Shown here: piece after piece, positions 55,804-64,000 of the stretch | Layout: every line of letters begins with the position of its first letter | Numbering within the stretch: the first letter of the stretch is position 1 | Assembly: GCA_947501555.1 (NCBI GenBank) | Contig: CANMWG010000001.1 | Span: 1,922,001 to 1,986,000, forward strand | Direction of reading: 5' to 3' | DNA from: an uncultured Paracoccaceae bacterium | Lineage (GTDB): Bacteria > Pseudomonadota > Alphaproteobacteria > Rhodobacterales > Rhodobacteraceae | Length of the DNA: 64,000 nucleotides | Translations under genes and position numbers: made by a program | Notes under the pieces: generated by a model | The model's input: only the letters and a program-made list of their open reading frames with translations | Databases searched by the model: none | What the model was told of the DNA's origin: nothing

Positions 55804-56925
55804 TTGTATATGAAAAATACACCGAATTGCCTTGAACCTATGCCACATGAGCAGGTTGCCCGTGTTGTCGGTGACCTACGTATGGGCCTGCCTTGCTTGC
55901 TTCAGAACGGGCAAGATCGGGTTGTTGTTGTTGCGACAGAACGGGTCGAGCAGCCACGTTTTGACGCGTTATCCGCCCGGTTTGGCAAACCAGAGATTGT
56001 CATCACCGAACAACGTGCCTTGGCGATCATGACACCTGCTGCGGCAACCGGGCTAGCCACCTCTCCGGTGCGCATCTGCCCGCCCGAGAACGCAAGCTTC
56101 GCTTGGTTCAAAGAGCTTGCCGATACGCAGTTCGACAGACCCAACCGGCCCGTTGGACCGCTGCACCTGCTCAGACACGGGGAAGATTTGATGCACCGTT
56201 TGGCCATTGCATTGGTCAAGAAAGCCGAATTGATACCCGCAGTGATCATATTCCCCGTCAATGCGGACGACTCGGTCACCGATTTGTCCTGTGCACCGCT
56301 CAACACAGCCATGGCGCTTGGATCATTGTCCGAAATGCCACAGCTTTTGCCCGTAGCCGCCGCTGGCTTGCCGCTTGAGGCACATGACACAAGCAAATTG
56401 CATGTGTTCCGCGACCCTGATGGCCGCGCCGAGCATTACGCTATAGAGATCGGGACCCCAGACAGATCGCAGCCGGTTTTGTCGCGATTGCATTCGGCCT
56501 GTTTTACAGGGGATGTTCTTGGCAGTTTGAAATGCGACTGCGGCCCGCAACTACATGCCGCGTTGGCCCGTATGGGCGAAGAAGGGGCTGGGGTGCTGTT
56601 GTACCTTAATCAAGAAGGTCGCGGCATCGGCTTGGCGAATAAGATGCGTGTTTATGATCTGCAATCGCAAGGTTTCGACACGGTTGAGGCCAACCATCGC
56701 CTTGGCTTTCAGGATGATGAGCGGGACTTCCGGATTGGTGCAAATATCTTGAAATCCCTTGGCTTTGATGCAGTCCGGTTGCTGACGAACAACCCTGCCA
56801 AAGCGGATACATTCAAGGCCAATGGCATTGTGATCACCGAGCAACTGCCGCTGCGCATGGCAAATAATGTGCACAATGAACACTATTTGGCGACCAAGGC
56901 GCTGAAATCTGGGCACCTGCTGTGA
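55804..56925 (+). CDS. GTP cyclohydrolase II (RibA-like)
   Basis: The protein has about 373 residues; TTG 55804 has AAGGA at good spacing, ATG 55810 is two codons later. The C-terminal 200 residues hold the cyclohydrolase: the zinc cysteines in ACFTGDVLGSLKCDCGPQLH, the YLNQEGRGIGLANKM loop and DERDFRIGANIL. The N-terminal 170 residues resemble no active DHBP synthase (its acidic DREDEGD-type motif is absent). It opens the GTP ring to a diamino-ribosylamino-pyrimidinone phosphate. No other riboflavin-synthesis genes lie nearby, so this is probably a pathway-specific copy. Confidence 0.87.
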   Translation: MYMKNTPNCLEPMPHEQVARVVGDLRMGLPCLLQNGQDRVVVVATERVEQPRFDALSARFGKPEIVITEQRALAIMTPAAATGLATSPVRICPPENASFAWFKELADTQFDRPNRPVGPLHLLRHGEDLMHRLAIALVKKAELIPAVIIFPVNADDSVTDLSCAPLNTAMALGSLSEMPQLLPVAAAGLPLEAHDTSKLHVFRDPDGRAEHYAIEIGTPDRSQPVLSRLHSACFTGDVLGSLKCDCGPQLHAALARMGEEGAGVLLYLNQEGRGIGLANKMRVYDLQSQGFDTVEANHRLGFQDDERDFRIGANILKSLGFDAVRLLTNNPAKADTFKANGIVITEQLPLRMANNVHNEHYLATKALKSGHLL

Positions 56926-57887
56926 TGCAGGCAAAGGCCCTTTGGATCACGGGCAAAGAACAGGTGGCGTGCAGGGATGTGCAGCTTGCACCGCAGTCTG
57001 GCGACCTTGTGCTGCGATCCCTGTTTACAGGAATCAGCCGGGGGACTGAACGGCTGGTTTTCCGGGGGCAGGTTCCCGAAGGCGAGCATGACACGATGCG
57101 CGCCCCGTTTCAGGAAGGCGCGTTCACTTTCCCGGTGAAATACGGGTATTCTGCCGTGGCGCAGATCGCAACGGGCCCAAGAGCGGGCGAGGTCGTCTTT
57201 GCGCTTTTTCCGCATCAAGATCGGTTTGCGCTACCGGCTGATGCGGTAGTGCCTGTTCCGGCTGATGTGCCCGCCGCCCGTGCTATTCTTGCGGCCAATA
57301 TGGAAACCGCGCTGAATATCACATGGGACGCACAGATCAGTATCGGCGATCGGGTCGTTGTCATTGGTTGCGGTGTGGTGGGCGCTTTAGTCGGCTATCT
57401 TGCGGCCAATATTGCGGGCACCGAGGTCACACTGGTCGATGTTGACCCTGAAAAACGTGCATTGGCCGAAGCCTTCGGCTGCGCCTTCGCGGCACCGGGC
57501 GATCTGACGGAAGACGCCGATGTAGTTATTCATGCGTCAGCCAATGCAAAAGGGCTTGCCACGGCGATTGGAATTGCAGGGGTTGAGGCCACAGTTATCG
57601 AGGCGAGCTGGTATGGTGCTGGCCATGTAGACGTGCCCTTGGGTGGGCGGTTTCATCAACGACGTTTGCAATTGATCAGTTCGCAGGTGGGTCGGGTGCC
57701 TGCCAGACAGGCCGCCCGTTGGACCTACAAACGCCGCTTGACGAAGGCGCTTGCGCTGTTGACCGATCCACGACTTGATGTGCTGATATCAGGCGAGACA
57801 AACTTTGACGTCTTGGCAGATGCCTATCGCGATATCCTGCTGAACCCCGCCACTTTATGTCACAGGGTTGCCTACGGTGACGCATGA
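56925..57887 (+). CDS. BchC-like MDR dehydrogenase
   Basis: The 320-residue protein starts at ATG 56925 in a TGATG junction with the previous stop. The N-terminal SLFTGISRGTERLVFRGQVP resembles BchC and other zinc-independent-looking medium-chain dehydrogenases. The Rossmann motif is VIGCGVVGALVGYLAA, with ETALNITWDA before it. Canonical structural-zinc cysteines are missing. It could oxidise a hydroxyl on the operon's product. No bacteriochlorophyll genes are in the window. Confidence 0.82.
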   Translation: MQAKALWITGKEQVACRDVQLAPQSGDLVLRSLFTGISRGTERLVFRGQVPEGEHDTMRAPFQEGAFTFPVKYGYSAVAQIATGPRAGEVVFALFPHQDRFALPADAVVPVPADVPAARAILAANMETALNITWDAQISIGDRVVVIGCGVVGALVGYLAANIAGTEVTLVDVDPEKRALAEAFGCAFAAPGDLTEDADVVIHASANAKGLATAIGIAGVEATVIEASWYGAGHVDVPLGGRFHQRRLQLISSQVGRVPARQAARWTYKRRLTKALALLTDPRLDVLISGETNFDVLADAYRDILLNPATLCHRVAYGDA

Positions 57888-58710
57888 CTACTTAGACCCC
57901 GCGACTTTTTTGCCGGCTGATCCTTCCGCAGTAATACAAATAATGGCCGAGGCCGCATGCATGGCAGGGCAAGAATTGTTGCTCGCCGCCAATCAGCGCG
58001 GGCAGCTAAAAGTCACTGAAAAGACAAAAGGTGATTTTGTGAGCGACGCGGACGTGGCGGCGGAAGCCATCATTTCGGATTGCCTGAGATCGCGGTTTCC
58101 GGCCTATGGCTGGGTCGGGGAAGAAACAGGCGCGCAGCCGAGCGCGTCATCCGGATTGCGTTGGATCGTGGATCCGCTGGATGGCACGACAAATTTCCTG
58201 AAAGGGTTGCCCCATTGGGCGGTCTCGATTGCACTTTGTGACGGTGAAACCCCATTGGCGGCGATTGTTCTCGATCCAGCCAAGCGCGAGTTGTTTTGCG
58301 CTGAACGTGGCAAAGGCGCTTATCTCAATGGCAGCCGCATTGCCGTTAGTGATGAAGCGTCCCTCAATGCAGCCCTTCTGGCAACAGGCCTGCCCGCTGG
58401 TGGGCGGATCACATACCTACCCCATAGTCTGGAAGACATCCGCGCGACGATGCCGCAAACAGCCGGGTTGCGGCGTTGGGGGGCGGCGGCGTTGGACTTG
58501 GCCTATGTGGCCGCGGGTCGGTTTGATTGTTACTGGGAACGGAACCTAGGGCCATGGGACATCGCGGCTGGACTATTGCTGGTACAAGAAGCGGGAGGAC
58601 GCGTCACACCTTTGTGGGCTGATCGCAGCATTCTGGCGTCAGGGTCTTTTTTAGCGAGCAACGGCAGGCTGCACGACACCGTAGAAACCTACCTTAACCA
58701 GTCCCGTTAA
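57877..58710 (+). CDS. Inositol monophosphatase-family phosphatase
   Basis: The protein has about 277 residues; GTG 57877 is preferred, TTG 57868 is also possible, and both overlap the previous gene. The metal-site motifs are intact: WVGEETGAQP, LRWIVDPLDGTTNFLKGLPH (DPxDGT) and NLGPWDIAAGLLLVQEAGG. Such enzymes remove phosphate from inositol phosphates, 3'-phosphonucleotides or similar compounds. In this operon it may dephosphorylate the ribityl- or pterin-type intermediate. Confidence 0.88.
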   Translation: MTHDYLDPATFLPADPSAVIQIMAEAACMAGQELLLAANQRGQLKVTEKTKGDFVSDADVAAEAIISDCLRSRFPAYGWVGEETGAQPSASSGLRWIVDPLDGTTNFLKGLPHWAVSIALCDGETPLAAIVLDPAKRELFCAERGKGAYLNGSRIAVSDEASLNAALLATGLPAGGRITYLPHSLEDIRATMPQTAGLRRWGAAALDLAYVAAGRFDCYWERNLGPWDIAAGLLLVQEAGGRVTPLWADRSILASGSFLASNGRLHDTVETYLNQSR

Positions 58711-59067
58711 GTCACTTTTGAGAAGAACATTTTGCAGAAAAGTACACCTGAAGAGCCTTGGGCATTATTTTATGTTTCTGCCAGAGGTTGAAATGAAATA
58801 TTTCAATCGCGCGAATTTCAGTCGCACTGATCAAAATATGGCCAAAACGCGTCGAAAGTCAGGCGGATTCCCGCGAGTCAGCTGGTTCACACTTTGTTTA
58901 TCATTTCATTTATGTTGACCTGTTACAGTGTAATGCTTCCAATGCACGCGAGGAACGGTAGGGGGGGAATTTATCCTGCCGAAACAATAACAAGTTAAAT
59001 GTCATGAATGTTGCGCCGTAATAGCGGAGGAGACCGCGCAGCAGTAATTAGGAGCGAAGTGCTTACT
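58711..59067. other. Intergenic region before the LuxR-type gene
   Basis: No gene is supported. It is AT-rich in its first half, with the dyad TTGAAAT-GAAAT-ATTTCAA near 58789-58807 and a run of G at about 58962, and presumably carries the promoter for the downstream regulator. Confidence 0.4.
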
Positions 59068-59772
59068 ATGGAACTGCGAAGTCCTCCAACTCAAGGCGAA
59101 AAAGTAAAAAGAATACCTGAAGCTGGATCAGATGGGGGAACCCGTCGTATCCTTATAGCCGACCGTAACCCGATATTGTCCGAGATGCTAGCTTCGCACC
59201 TTGAAAAAGGCGGTTTTTTTGACTGCGTCCATGTCAGTCACGACGCAAACCTGTCCAACGCTGTCGCTCAACTAAAACCTGACATCTTGATTGTTGACCC
59301 CGCACATCTGGGTCTAACACCGGAAAATGATCTCTGCGATTTCGGCCGCCAAATGCGCGCAGCACATGCGCAAACACGGCTGTTAGGCTATAGTTTCACT
59401 GTGACCTTGACGATGCTACGTGCCGTTCTTGATTCTGGATTTCGGGGATGCGTGTCCAAGAATGCCAAACTGAGCCAGCTAGAAACTGCAATTGAAGCGA
59501 TCTTGGATGATGGTGTATATTTTGACCAGGATTTCGGCTCTCAACTTAGGCCGATGATTGCCGAGCAGCCAAATGATGAAATTTTGAGCGACCGCGAGAA
59601 AGAAATTCTCGTCGGTTTCGCGCGCGGCCTAAGCGCCAAACAAATCGCCTTTGAATTGAAGATCAGCAGTAAGACGGTCGACACCTACAAGAGTCGTGCC
59701 TGCCAAAAGCTGGACCTCCGGGATCGCTCGAAATTAGTAGATTACGTGCTGGAACAAGGCTGGCTGGCCTAA
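59068..59772 (+). CDS. LuxR/NarL-type response regulator
   Basis: The protein has 234 residues from ATG 59068; a frame-compatible ATG lies at 59008 and a GTG at 59059, with AGGAG before the latter. The receiver-like domain (about residues 25-150) keeps an Asp at the phosphorylation strand (DILIVDPAHLG) and a Lys in GCVSKNAKL. The C-terminal helix-turn-helix DREKEILVGFARGLSAKQIA with KISSKTVDTYKSRACQKL is clear. It precedes the alginate-type operon and is a candidate regulator of it. Confidence 0.87.
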   Translation: MELRSPPTQGEKVKRIPEAGSDGGTRRILIADRNPILSEMLASHLEKGGFFDCVHVSHDANLSNAVAQLKPDILIVDPAHLGLTPENDLCDFGRQMRAAHAQTRLLGYSFTVTLTMLRAVLDSGFRGCVSKNAKLSQLETAIEAILDDGVYFDQDFGSQLRPMIAEQPNDEILSDREKEILVGFARGLSAKQIAFELKISSKTVDTYKSRACQKLDLRDRSKLVDYVLEQGWLA

Positions 59773-59835
59773 CTATCCCTTTCAAAATTTATCAGTCTGA
59801 AACGCGCAGAGTTACGCCTACTCTGGGCGAGATTT

Positions 59836-59977
59836 TGCTGCATTGCAGCAGCCGCCACCGCGCCAAAATACCCCTATTATTCAGTTCTTTATTGATCCTT
59901 TTCAAACACCTACACAAAAACGTTAATTATTCCTTACCGTGTAGGGTTTTTCCTGACTAACGCATTTTGCTGCAGCA
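59836..59977. promoter_or_regulatory. Two TGCTGCA palindromes upstream of algD
   Basis: TGCTGCA-T-TGCAGCA (59836-59850) and TGCTGCAGCA (59968-59977) lie 132 bp apart, both preceded by TTT, in the 265-bp gap before algD. They may be operators, and looping between them is possible. Confidence 0.4.
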
Positions 59978-60037
59978 CAGCATCGTCATTTACAGCGGGC
60001 GAGTCGCGATGACCCGTCATTTCTAAGGTGAGGCTTT

Positions 60038-61357
60038 ATGGCACGAATTAGCATTTTTGGAATTGGGTATGTTGGGGTGGTTGCGGCCGCTTGTTTGGCA
60101 AAAGACGGCCACGATGTGATCGCGGTCGACATCGACGCCGGAAAGATCGACGCAATCAATAATGGAAAATCTCCTATCGTTGAAAACGGTCTGGATGAGC
60201 TGGTGAAGTCTGTCGTTGAGGCAGGCAAACTCTCGGCGACGGATGATGTCGAAATGGCCGTCAATAATACGGACGCCTCTTTCGTCTGCGTCGGCACGCC
60301 CAGTGCCCCGGACGGGTCGGTTGGCCTGAATTACGTCTCATCTGTCTGTCAGACCATCGGCGAAGCCTTGGCGAAAAAGGACGCATTCCACTCTGTCATC
60401 ATCCGGTCCACCATTGTCCCGGGCAGCACCGAAGGCACATGTATTCCAACCCTTGAGGCTGCATCTGGCAAGACCGCTGGTGAGACATTTGGCGTGGGCT
60501 ACTATCCAGAGTTCTTGCGCGAAAGCACCGCGATCGAGGACTACTATGACCCCGGTCTGATCGTCTTTGGTGCCATGGATGACCCAACCCGCGAGATCCT
60601 GACCGAGTTGAACAAGGACCTGAACTGCAAAATCCATACTGTGGATGTCCGCACAGCCGAGATGGTCAAATATACGTCGAACACATGGCGCGCCGTGAAG
60701 GTCACATTTGCCAATGAGATCGGCAATATCGCCAAATCCTGCGGTCTTGATGGCCAAACGGTTATGGAAATCCTGTGCTCGGACCTGAAGGTGAATATGT
60801 CGCCTTATTTCATGCGCCCCGGCTTTGCGTTTGGCGGTTCCTGCCTGCCCAAGGATGTGCGCGCGCTACGGCATCTGGCCAAAACGAATGAGACCCCGGC
60901 CCCGCTCTTGAATGCGGTGTTGGAGGCAAATGAAGCACAGATCGTCAAAGCTGAAACCCTCGTCTCTGACTCCAAGGCCAAAAAGGTCGGCTTTGTCGGG
61001 ATCAGCTTTAAGCCCGGCACAGATGACATGCGCGAAAGCCCCTTGGCTGAACTTGCCGCGCGCCTGATCAAGTCAGGTGTTGCGGTCGAGATCTACGACC
61101 CCTTCGTCCACGAGGCCTATGCCAACGACAACTCCACCGCCGGACGGGGCAACGATGTTGTGCCTGATCTGAAGGACCGCCTGGTGCCGAAACTGTCGGA
61201 CTTGATTGACGCCTCTGACGCCATCGTTGTTGGTAATTTGTACAAGGATGCGATTGAACCGCTCGGCGCTGTTTCCAAGTCAAAGCCAATGGTCGACCTG
61301 ACCCGCATCAATCGTGAATTGGTCAGTGGCGACGGCTACGAAGGCATCTGCTGGTAG
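60038..61357 (+). CDS. algD: GDP-mannose 6-dehydrogenase
   Basis: The 439-residue NAD-dependent enzyme makes GDP-mannuronic acid, the alginate precursor. The Rossmann start is IFGIGYVGVVAAACLAKDGH, then VCVGTPSAPDGSVGLNYV, FGVGYYPEFLRESTAIEDYY and the catalytic Cys in FAFGGSCLPKDVRALRHLA. The specific AlgD-type segments distinguish it from UDP-glucose dehydrogenase, although relatives with other sugars exist. It is first in the operon. Confidence 0.9.
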   Translation: MARISIFGIGYVGVVAAACLAKDGHDVIAVDIDAGKIDAINNGKSPIVENGLDELVKSVVEAGKLSATDDVEMAVNNTDASFVCVGTPSAPDGSVGLNYVSSVCQTIGEALAKKDAFHSVIIRSTIVPGSTEGTCIPTLEAASGKTAGETFGVGYYPEFLRESTAIEDYYDPGLIVFGAMDDPTREILTELNKDLNCKIHTVDVRTAEMVKYTSNTWRAVKVTFANEIGNIAKSCGLDGQTVMEILCSDLKVNMSPYFMRPGFAFGGSCLPKDVRALRHLAKTNETPAPLLNAVLEANEAQIVKAETLVSDSKAKKVGFVGISFKPGTDDMRESPLAELAARLIKSGVAVEIYDPFVHEAYANDNSTAGRGNDVVPDLKDRLVPKLSDLIDASDAIVVGNLYKDAIEPLGAVSKSKPMVDLTRINRELVSGDGYEGICW

Positions 61358-61365
61358 TTTTGACA

Positions 61366-62838
61366 ATGTTGGTAATCTGGCATCTTGCATATCTCTCGGT
61401 GGTCGTGTTGTTGGCATCTACGGTGCCACCAGCACTTCTGGGTGAGGCACGCGGCGCAGTGCTGATTATCGGCGCGTTGGGTGCCTGGCGTTATAGCTGG
61501 GCACTTATCAACTTCACCCGCGCAATCATCTTTCGGGTGATTGTTTACCCCAAGCGCAAAGCACGGGCCTTTGCGGCCTATGCGGCGCAACCTCACCGGG
61601 CCCATGCGTTCTTTCTGACGACCTCGTACAAGATTGATATCGATGTCACGATCCCGGTGTATCGCAGCATTTTTCTAGCAGCTGCACGGTCTGAAAACGG
61701 GGCGACAATCGTATCGTCCGTTGTCGATGGCGCGGATGAGCGGATCATCCGCCAGATATACGCGACGATGCCCATAGATATGTCATCGGTTCAACTGATC
61801 ATCGACCGTATTCCCGGCACCGGTAAGCGTGATGCTTTGGCGAAATCGCTGAACCTGATCGCCCGTTGCTGCCCGACGCCGCATGATATTGTCATCTTTG
61901 TCGATGGTGACAGTTGCGTACCCGAAGACATCGTGGCGCAGACGGCCCCCATCTTTACCGATCCAAGGGTTGGCGCGCTGACAACAGACGAAGAGGTCGA
62001 AATTCCAAAACCCGGCCTGTTCCGCGACTGGTTTGAGCTGCGCTTTGACCAACGGCAGGTGATGATGTGCTCAATGGGTCTGAGCAACCGTGTGCTGACT
62101 TTGACCGGGCGGATGTCCGTGTTCCGCGGCAATCTTGCGACCAATGCAGATTTCATTAACGCCGTGCAGAACGACTTTATCGATCACTGGCGTCTGGGTC
62201 GGGTGAACTTTCTGACTGGTGACGACAAGTCGACGTGGTACTGGCTGATGAAGAATGGCTACCATCTGGCATATCTGCCGGATGTGGCCAGCAGTTCGAT
62301 GGAAACCCAACCAAAGCCAACCTTTGTTGGCAGTGCTTCAGCCCTGATGGTGCGCTGGTTTGGGAATATGCTGCGCACGAACGGACGCGCGCTGGAACTG
62401 CCCATTTCACGCATCGGTTTTTTCACATGGTGGTCGATCCTTGATCAGCGGTTATCGATCTGGACAACCTTGGCCGGCCCTTTGTGCATGATCGCGGCGG
62501 CAATCTTTTTCAGCCCGCTCGTGATCCCCGCCTACATCGCCTGGGTCATGTTGACCCGCTACTTCTTTTGTACTGTGATTTGCCTGTTCCGCGGCCGCAG
62601 CTTTCCAATCGTCTATCCAGGGCTTTTGTACTTCAGCCAGCTTTTTGGCGCTTCGGTCAAAAGCTATGTTTTGTTCCGCTTGGACCGCCAAAAATGGACG
62701 CGTCAGGCCAGCAGCAGCGCAAAGGCCCAGCCTGTATCGATTGGACGGCGCATCGCCACTGCGAGCTCTGTTTACCTTCACATACTTACCTTGGGATGGC
62801 TGACGATCGGCGTCCTTTATCTAACAGGGGTGGTTTGA
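61366..62838 (+). CDS. alg8: Alginate polymerase-type glycosyltransferase Alg8
   Basis: The protein has 490 residues from ATG 61366 (TTG 61360 is in frame). N-terminal membrane helices precede a GT2 domain with IVIFVDGDSCVPEDIV (acidic donor site), LTTDEEVEIPKPGLFRDWFE, FLTGDDKSTWYWLMKNG and C-terminal helices. The pattern matches Alg8, the catalytic subunit that polymerises mannuronate at the inner membrane. It follows algD by 8 bp and precedes alg44. Confidence 0.88.
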   Translation: MLVIWHLAYLSVVVLLASTVPPALLGEARGAVLIIGALGAWRYSWALINFTRAIIFRVIVYPKRKARAFAAYAAQPHRAHAFFLTTSYKIDIDVTIPVYRSIFLAAARSENGATIVSSVVDGADERIIRQIYATMPIDMSSVQLIIDRIPGTGKRDALAKSLNLIARCCPTPHDIVIFVDGDSCVPEDIVAQTAPIFTDPRVGALTTDEEVEIPKPGLFRDWFELRFDQRQVMMCSMGLSNRVLTLTGRMSVFRGNLATNADFINAVQNDFIDHWRLGRVNFLTGDDKSTWYWLMKNGYHLAYLPDVASSSMETQPKPTFVGSASALMVRWFGNMLRTNGRALELPISRIGFFTWWSILDQRLSIWTTLAGPLCMIAAAIFFSPLVIPAYIAWVMLTRYFFCTVICLFRGRSFPIVYPGLLYFSQLFGASVKSYVLFRLDRQKWTRQASSSAKAQPVSIGRRIATASSVYLHILTLGWLTIGVLYLTGVV

Positions 62839-62861
62839 ATGACTGCCAATAATAGGAACCG

Positions 62862-63947
62862 ATGATGAGCGATACTGATCAAATGCTAGTCCTGGAACCC
62901 GAAAATAAAATTTCGAGTAGCTTTGTCTATGAAGACGAGCATCCCCAGCTTCAGATGCCCTTTTCTGCCCAGATCGGGGATCGCCGGCTCGAAGGCAAAT
63001 CCATATCTGTCACCCACGCGAAAGTATCCGGCCTTATGCCCCCCTCAGGGCACGGCACACGCGAATCCGCGGTTTTGCGGTTCGATTTCGAAGGCTTCTC
63101 GGTCAACTTGTATGCCGATGTTGAGGTCGAAAAGGTCGGCGCATCTGACAACGCAGACATTTGCCTGCGGTTTACTGACCCTGTGGGCAGCCACTTGGCC
63201 CCATTGCGTTATATCATGAACAGCCACCTCGCTGGTGATCTGGTCACCGTTGGTCGCTTCTTGGGATACACTGGTCCAACAGAGATCAAAGAAAAGGCCC
63301 CGGCCGCAAAGCTGAGCGGGTCGCAACGGCTTGGCAACGTTCTGCGTAAAGGCGGGCTTGTCGTACTTAGCCTTGGCCTGATCGCGATGGCCGCCAACGT
63401 CATTCATCAGCGTGTGATGTTCAGCTATGAGGCACGGCCTGTCACTCTCGCGACAAGTGGCGAGACACTGCGCGCAACGGCGGCAGGTCAAATTTCTTAT
63501 GCCAATGAAACCGCCCGGTTCGGCGAGGTAGCCTATTCGATCAGCGCCAACTCGGGTGATTTGTTGAGTGTGCGTATGCCATGCGACTGTGAGGTCATTC
63601 CATTGGCCGAATTCTATGAAGGCGCCACTATTTTGGCAGGTACCCCATTGGTCAAACTTGTCGCGTCAGATGCAACTATCGAAGCCACGACGCTGATCAG
63701 CTATGAGGGCGCGGCCCGGCTTTTGGCGGGCGACCAGCCTGAGCTGGTGCTGAGCGATGGCCGGGTTGTCCCCGTATCCATCGACCTTTCAGGTCAAAAC
63801 GATGGTGTGCAGACCAATGCTTCGTTGCTGACAGCACAGGTGACCCTGCTTGATCCAGACCAGGCCGATGTGGCCTTGGATCAGACGGCCCGCCTGAGAT
63901 TTCGCCGCGCGCTCTTTTCGGAACTGACAGCGGGTGCGGGCATATGA
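62862..63947 (+). CDS. alg44: Alg44-like polymerisation/secretion protein
   Basis: The protein has 361 residues; AGGAACCG precedes ATG 62862. An N-terminal domain of about 120 residues sits in the place of the PilZ domain of Pseudomonas Alg44, followed by one membrane helix (VVLSLGLIAMAANVIH, about residues 168-184) and a periplasmic HlyD/biotinyl-lipoyl-like domain. PilZ residues RxxxR and D/NxSxxG are not convincing (RRLEGKSISVTHAKVSG). Position after alg8 and architecture support Alg44. Confidence 0.75.
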   Translation: MMSDTDQMLVLEPENKISSSFVYEDEHPQLQMPFSAQIGDRRLEGKSISVTHAKVSGLMPPSGHGTRESAVLRFDFEGFSVNLYADVEVEKVGASDNADICLRFTDPVGSHLAPLRYIMNSHLAGDLVTVGRFLGYTGPTEIKEKAPAAKLSGSQRLGNVLRKGGLVVLSLGLIAMAANVIHQRVMFSYEARPVTLATSGETLRATAAGQISYANETARFGEVAYSISANSGDLLSVRMPCDCEVIPLAEFYEGATILAGTPLVKLVASDATIEATTLISYEGAARLLAGDQPELVLSDGRVVPVSIDLSGQNDGVQTNASLLTAQVTLLDPDQADVALDQTARLRFRRALFSELTAGAGI

Positions 63948-64000
63948 TCATCCGAAGACAAGACACTGCAAACTTTGAAGACTGAACGAAACGACCGTTT
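63948..64000. other. End of window, next gene not resolved
   Basis: Only 53 bases remain. A TTG at 63975 opens a frame to the window end (KTERNDR), which might be the start of the next alginate gene, but nothing supports it. Confidence 0.2.

Noticed and set aside
56925..57887. Bacteriochlorophyll synthesis gene bchC
   Set aside because: Similarity to BchC is visible, but no other photosynthesis gene lies in the window and the operon context is pterin/riboflavin-like.
58718..58918. 66-codon plus-strand frame after the IMPase gene
   Set aside because: No ribosome site, no recognisable motif, and it lies in an AT-rich spacer with a dyad.

Overview
The window looks like the chromosome of a marine alphaproteobacterium of the Rhodobacteraceae (Roseobacter group). 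Three things point there: the gene order mdh - sucC - sucD - sucA - sucB - lpd with small membrane genes between the TCA genes, the FYDLN-acid protein (TIGR02300) next to a tRNA-Ala, and dispersed GC-rich palindromes of a type I associate with alphaproteobacteria. No species can be named from the sequence alone.

Layout. 1-18 kb is a housekeeping block: a partial CoA ester lyase, a TauE-type permease, malate dehydrogenase, both succinyl-CoA synthetase subunits, the three components of 2-oxoglutarate dehydrogenase, and interspersed small envelope genes (DUF805, YkuD, MAPEG, TerB-like). A GntR/FCD regulator, a YgjP-type metallopeptidase, a FYDLN-acid protein and tRNA-Ala(GGC) follow. The palindrome TGTGATCACA occurs twice upstream of sucC and once directly upstream of the GntR gene, which suggests that this regulator controls the suc operon.

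18.2-25.55 kb is a 7.3-kb integrative element inserted at the 3' end of tRNA-Ala. It is bounded by a perfect 27-bp direct repeat, carries a tyrosine integrase at one end and a serine recombinase at the other, and has probable arm-type integrase sites (TGACCAC) inside both ends. Its centre holds unfamiliar small genes, 12-bp tandem repeats, a dispersed CAAGTTGG repeat family and two repeat hairpins that share a compensatory base change.

25.8-34.9 kb is a carboxylate uptake and metabolism locus: GntR/FCD regulator, AbrB-family membrane protein, 2-hydroxyacid dehydrogenase, PrpF-family isomerase, a fused TctA-TctB transporter, a TctC binding protein, and a TctD/TctE-like two-component system. 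35-38 kb is a mobile-DNA graveyard (IS110 and IS3 remnants and a frameshifted TniQ-like gene).

38.4-43.8 kb holds an unusual three-gene cassette: a winged-helix/degenerate-cyclase/TPR regulator, a PAP2 (haloperoxidase-type) phosphatase with thirteen Gly-Gly-Phe repeats at its N-terminus, and an overlapping subtilase gene. 43.8-48.98 kb is a tightly overlapping minus-strand operon for a lipid or envelope glycan (CDP-alcohol phosphotransferase, sulfatase/phosphotransferase-like protein, flippase-like membrane protein, GT4, FkbM methyltransferase). Divergent to it are a cytochrome b561 gene and the opgH-opgG glucan pair.

53.7-58.7 kb is a six-gene operon combining a degenerate 6-pyruvoyl-tetrahydropterin-synthase homologue, a methyltransferase, a deaminase-less RibD reductase, a GTP cyclohydrolase II, a BchC-like dehydrogenase and an inositol-monophosphatase-family enzyme. 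It reads as an uncharacterised pterin- or ribitylpyrimidine-derived pathway and is one of the two best candidates here for a new system. From 59 kb a LuxR-type regulator precedes the start of an alginate-type exopolysaccharide operon (algD, alg8, alg44), which runs off the end of the window.
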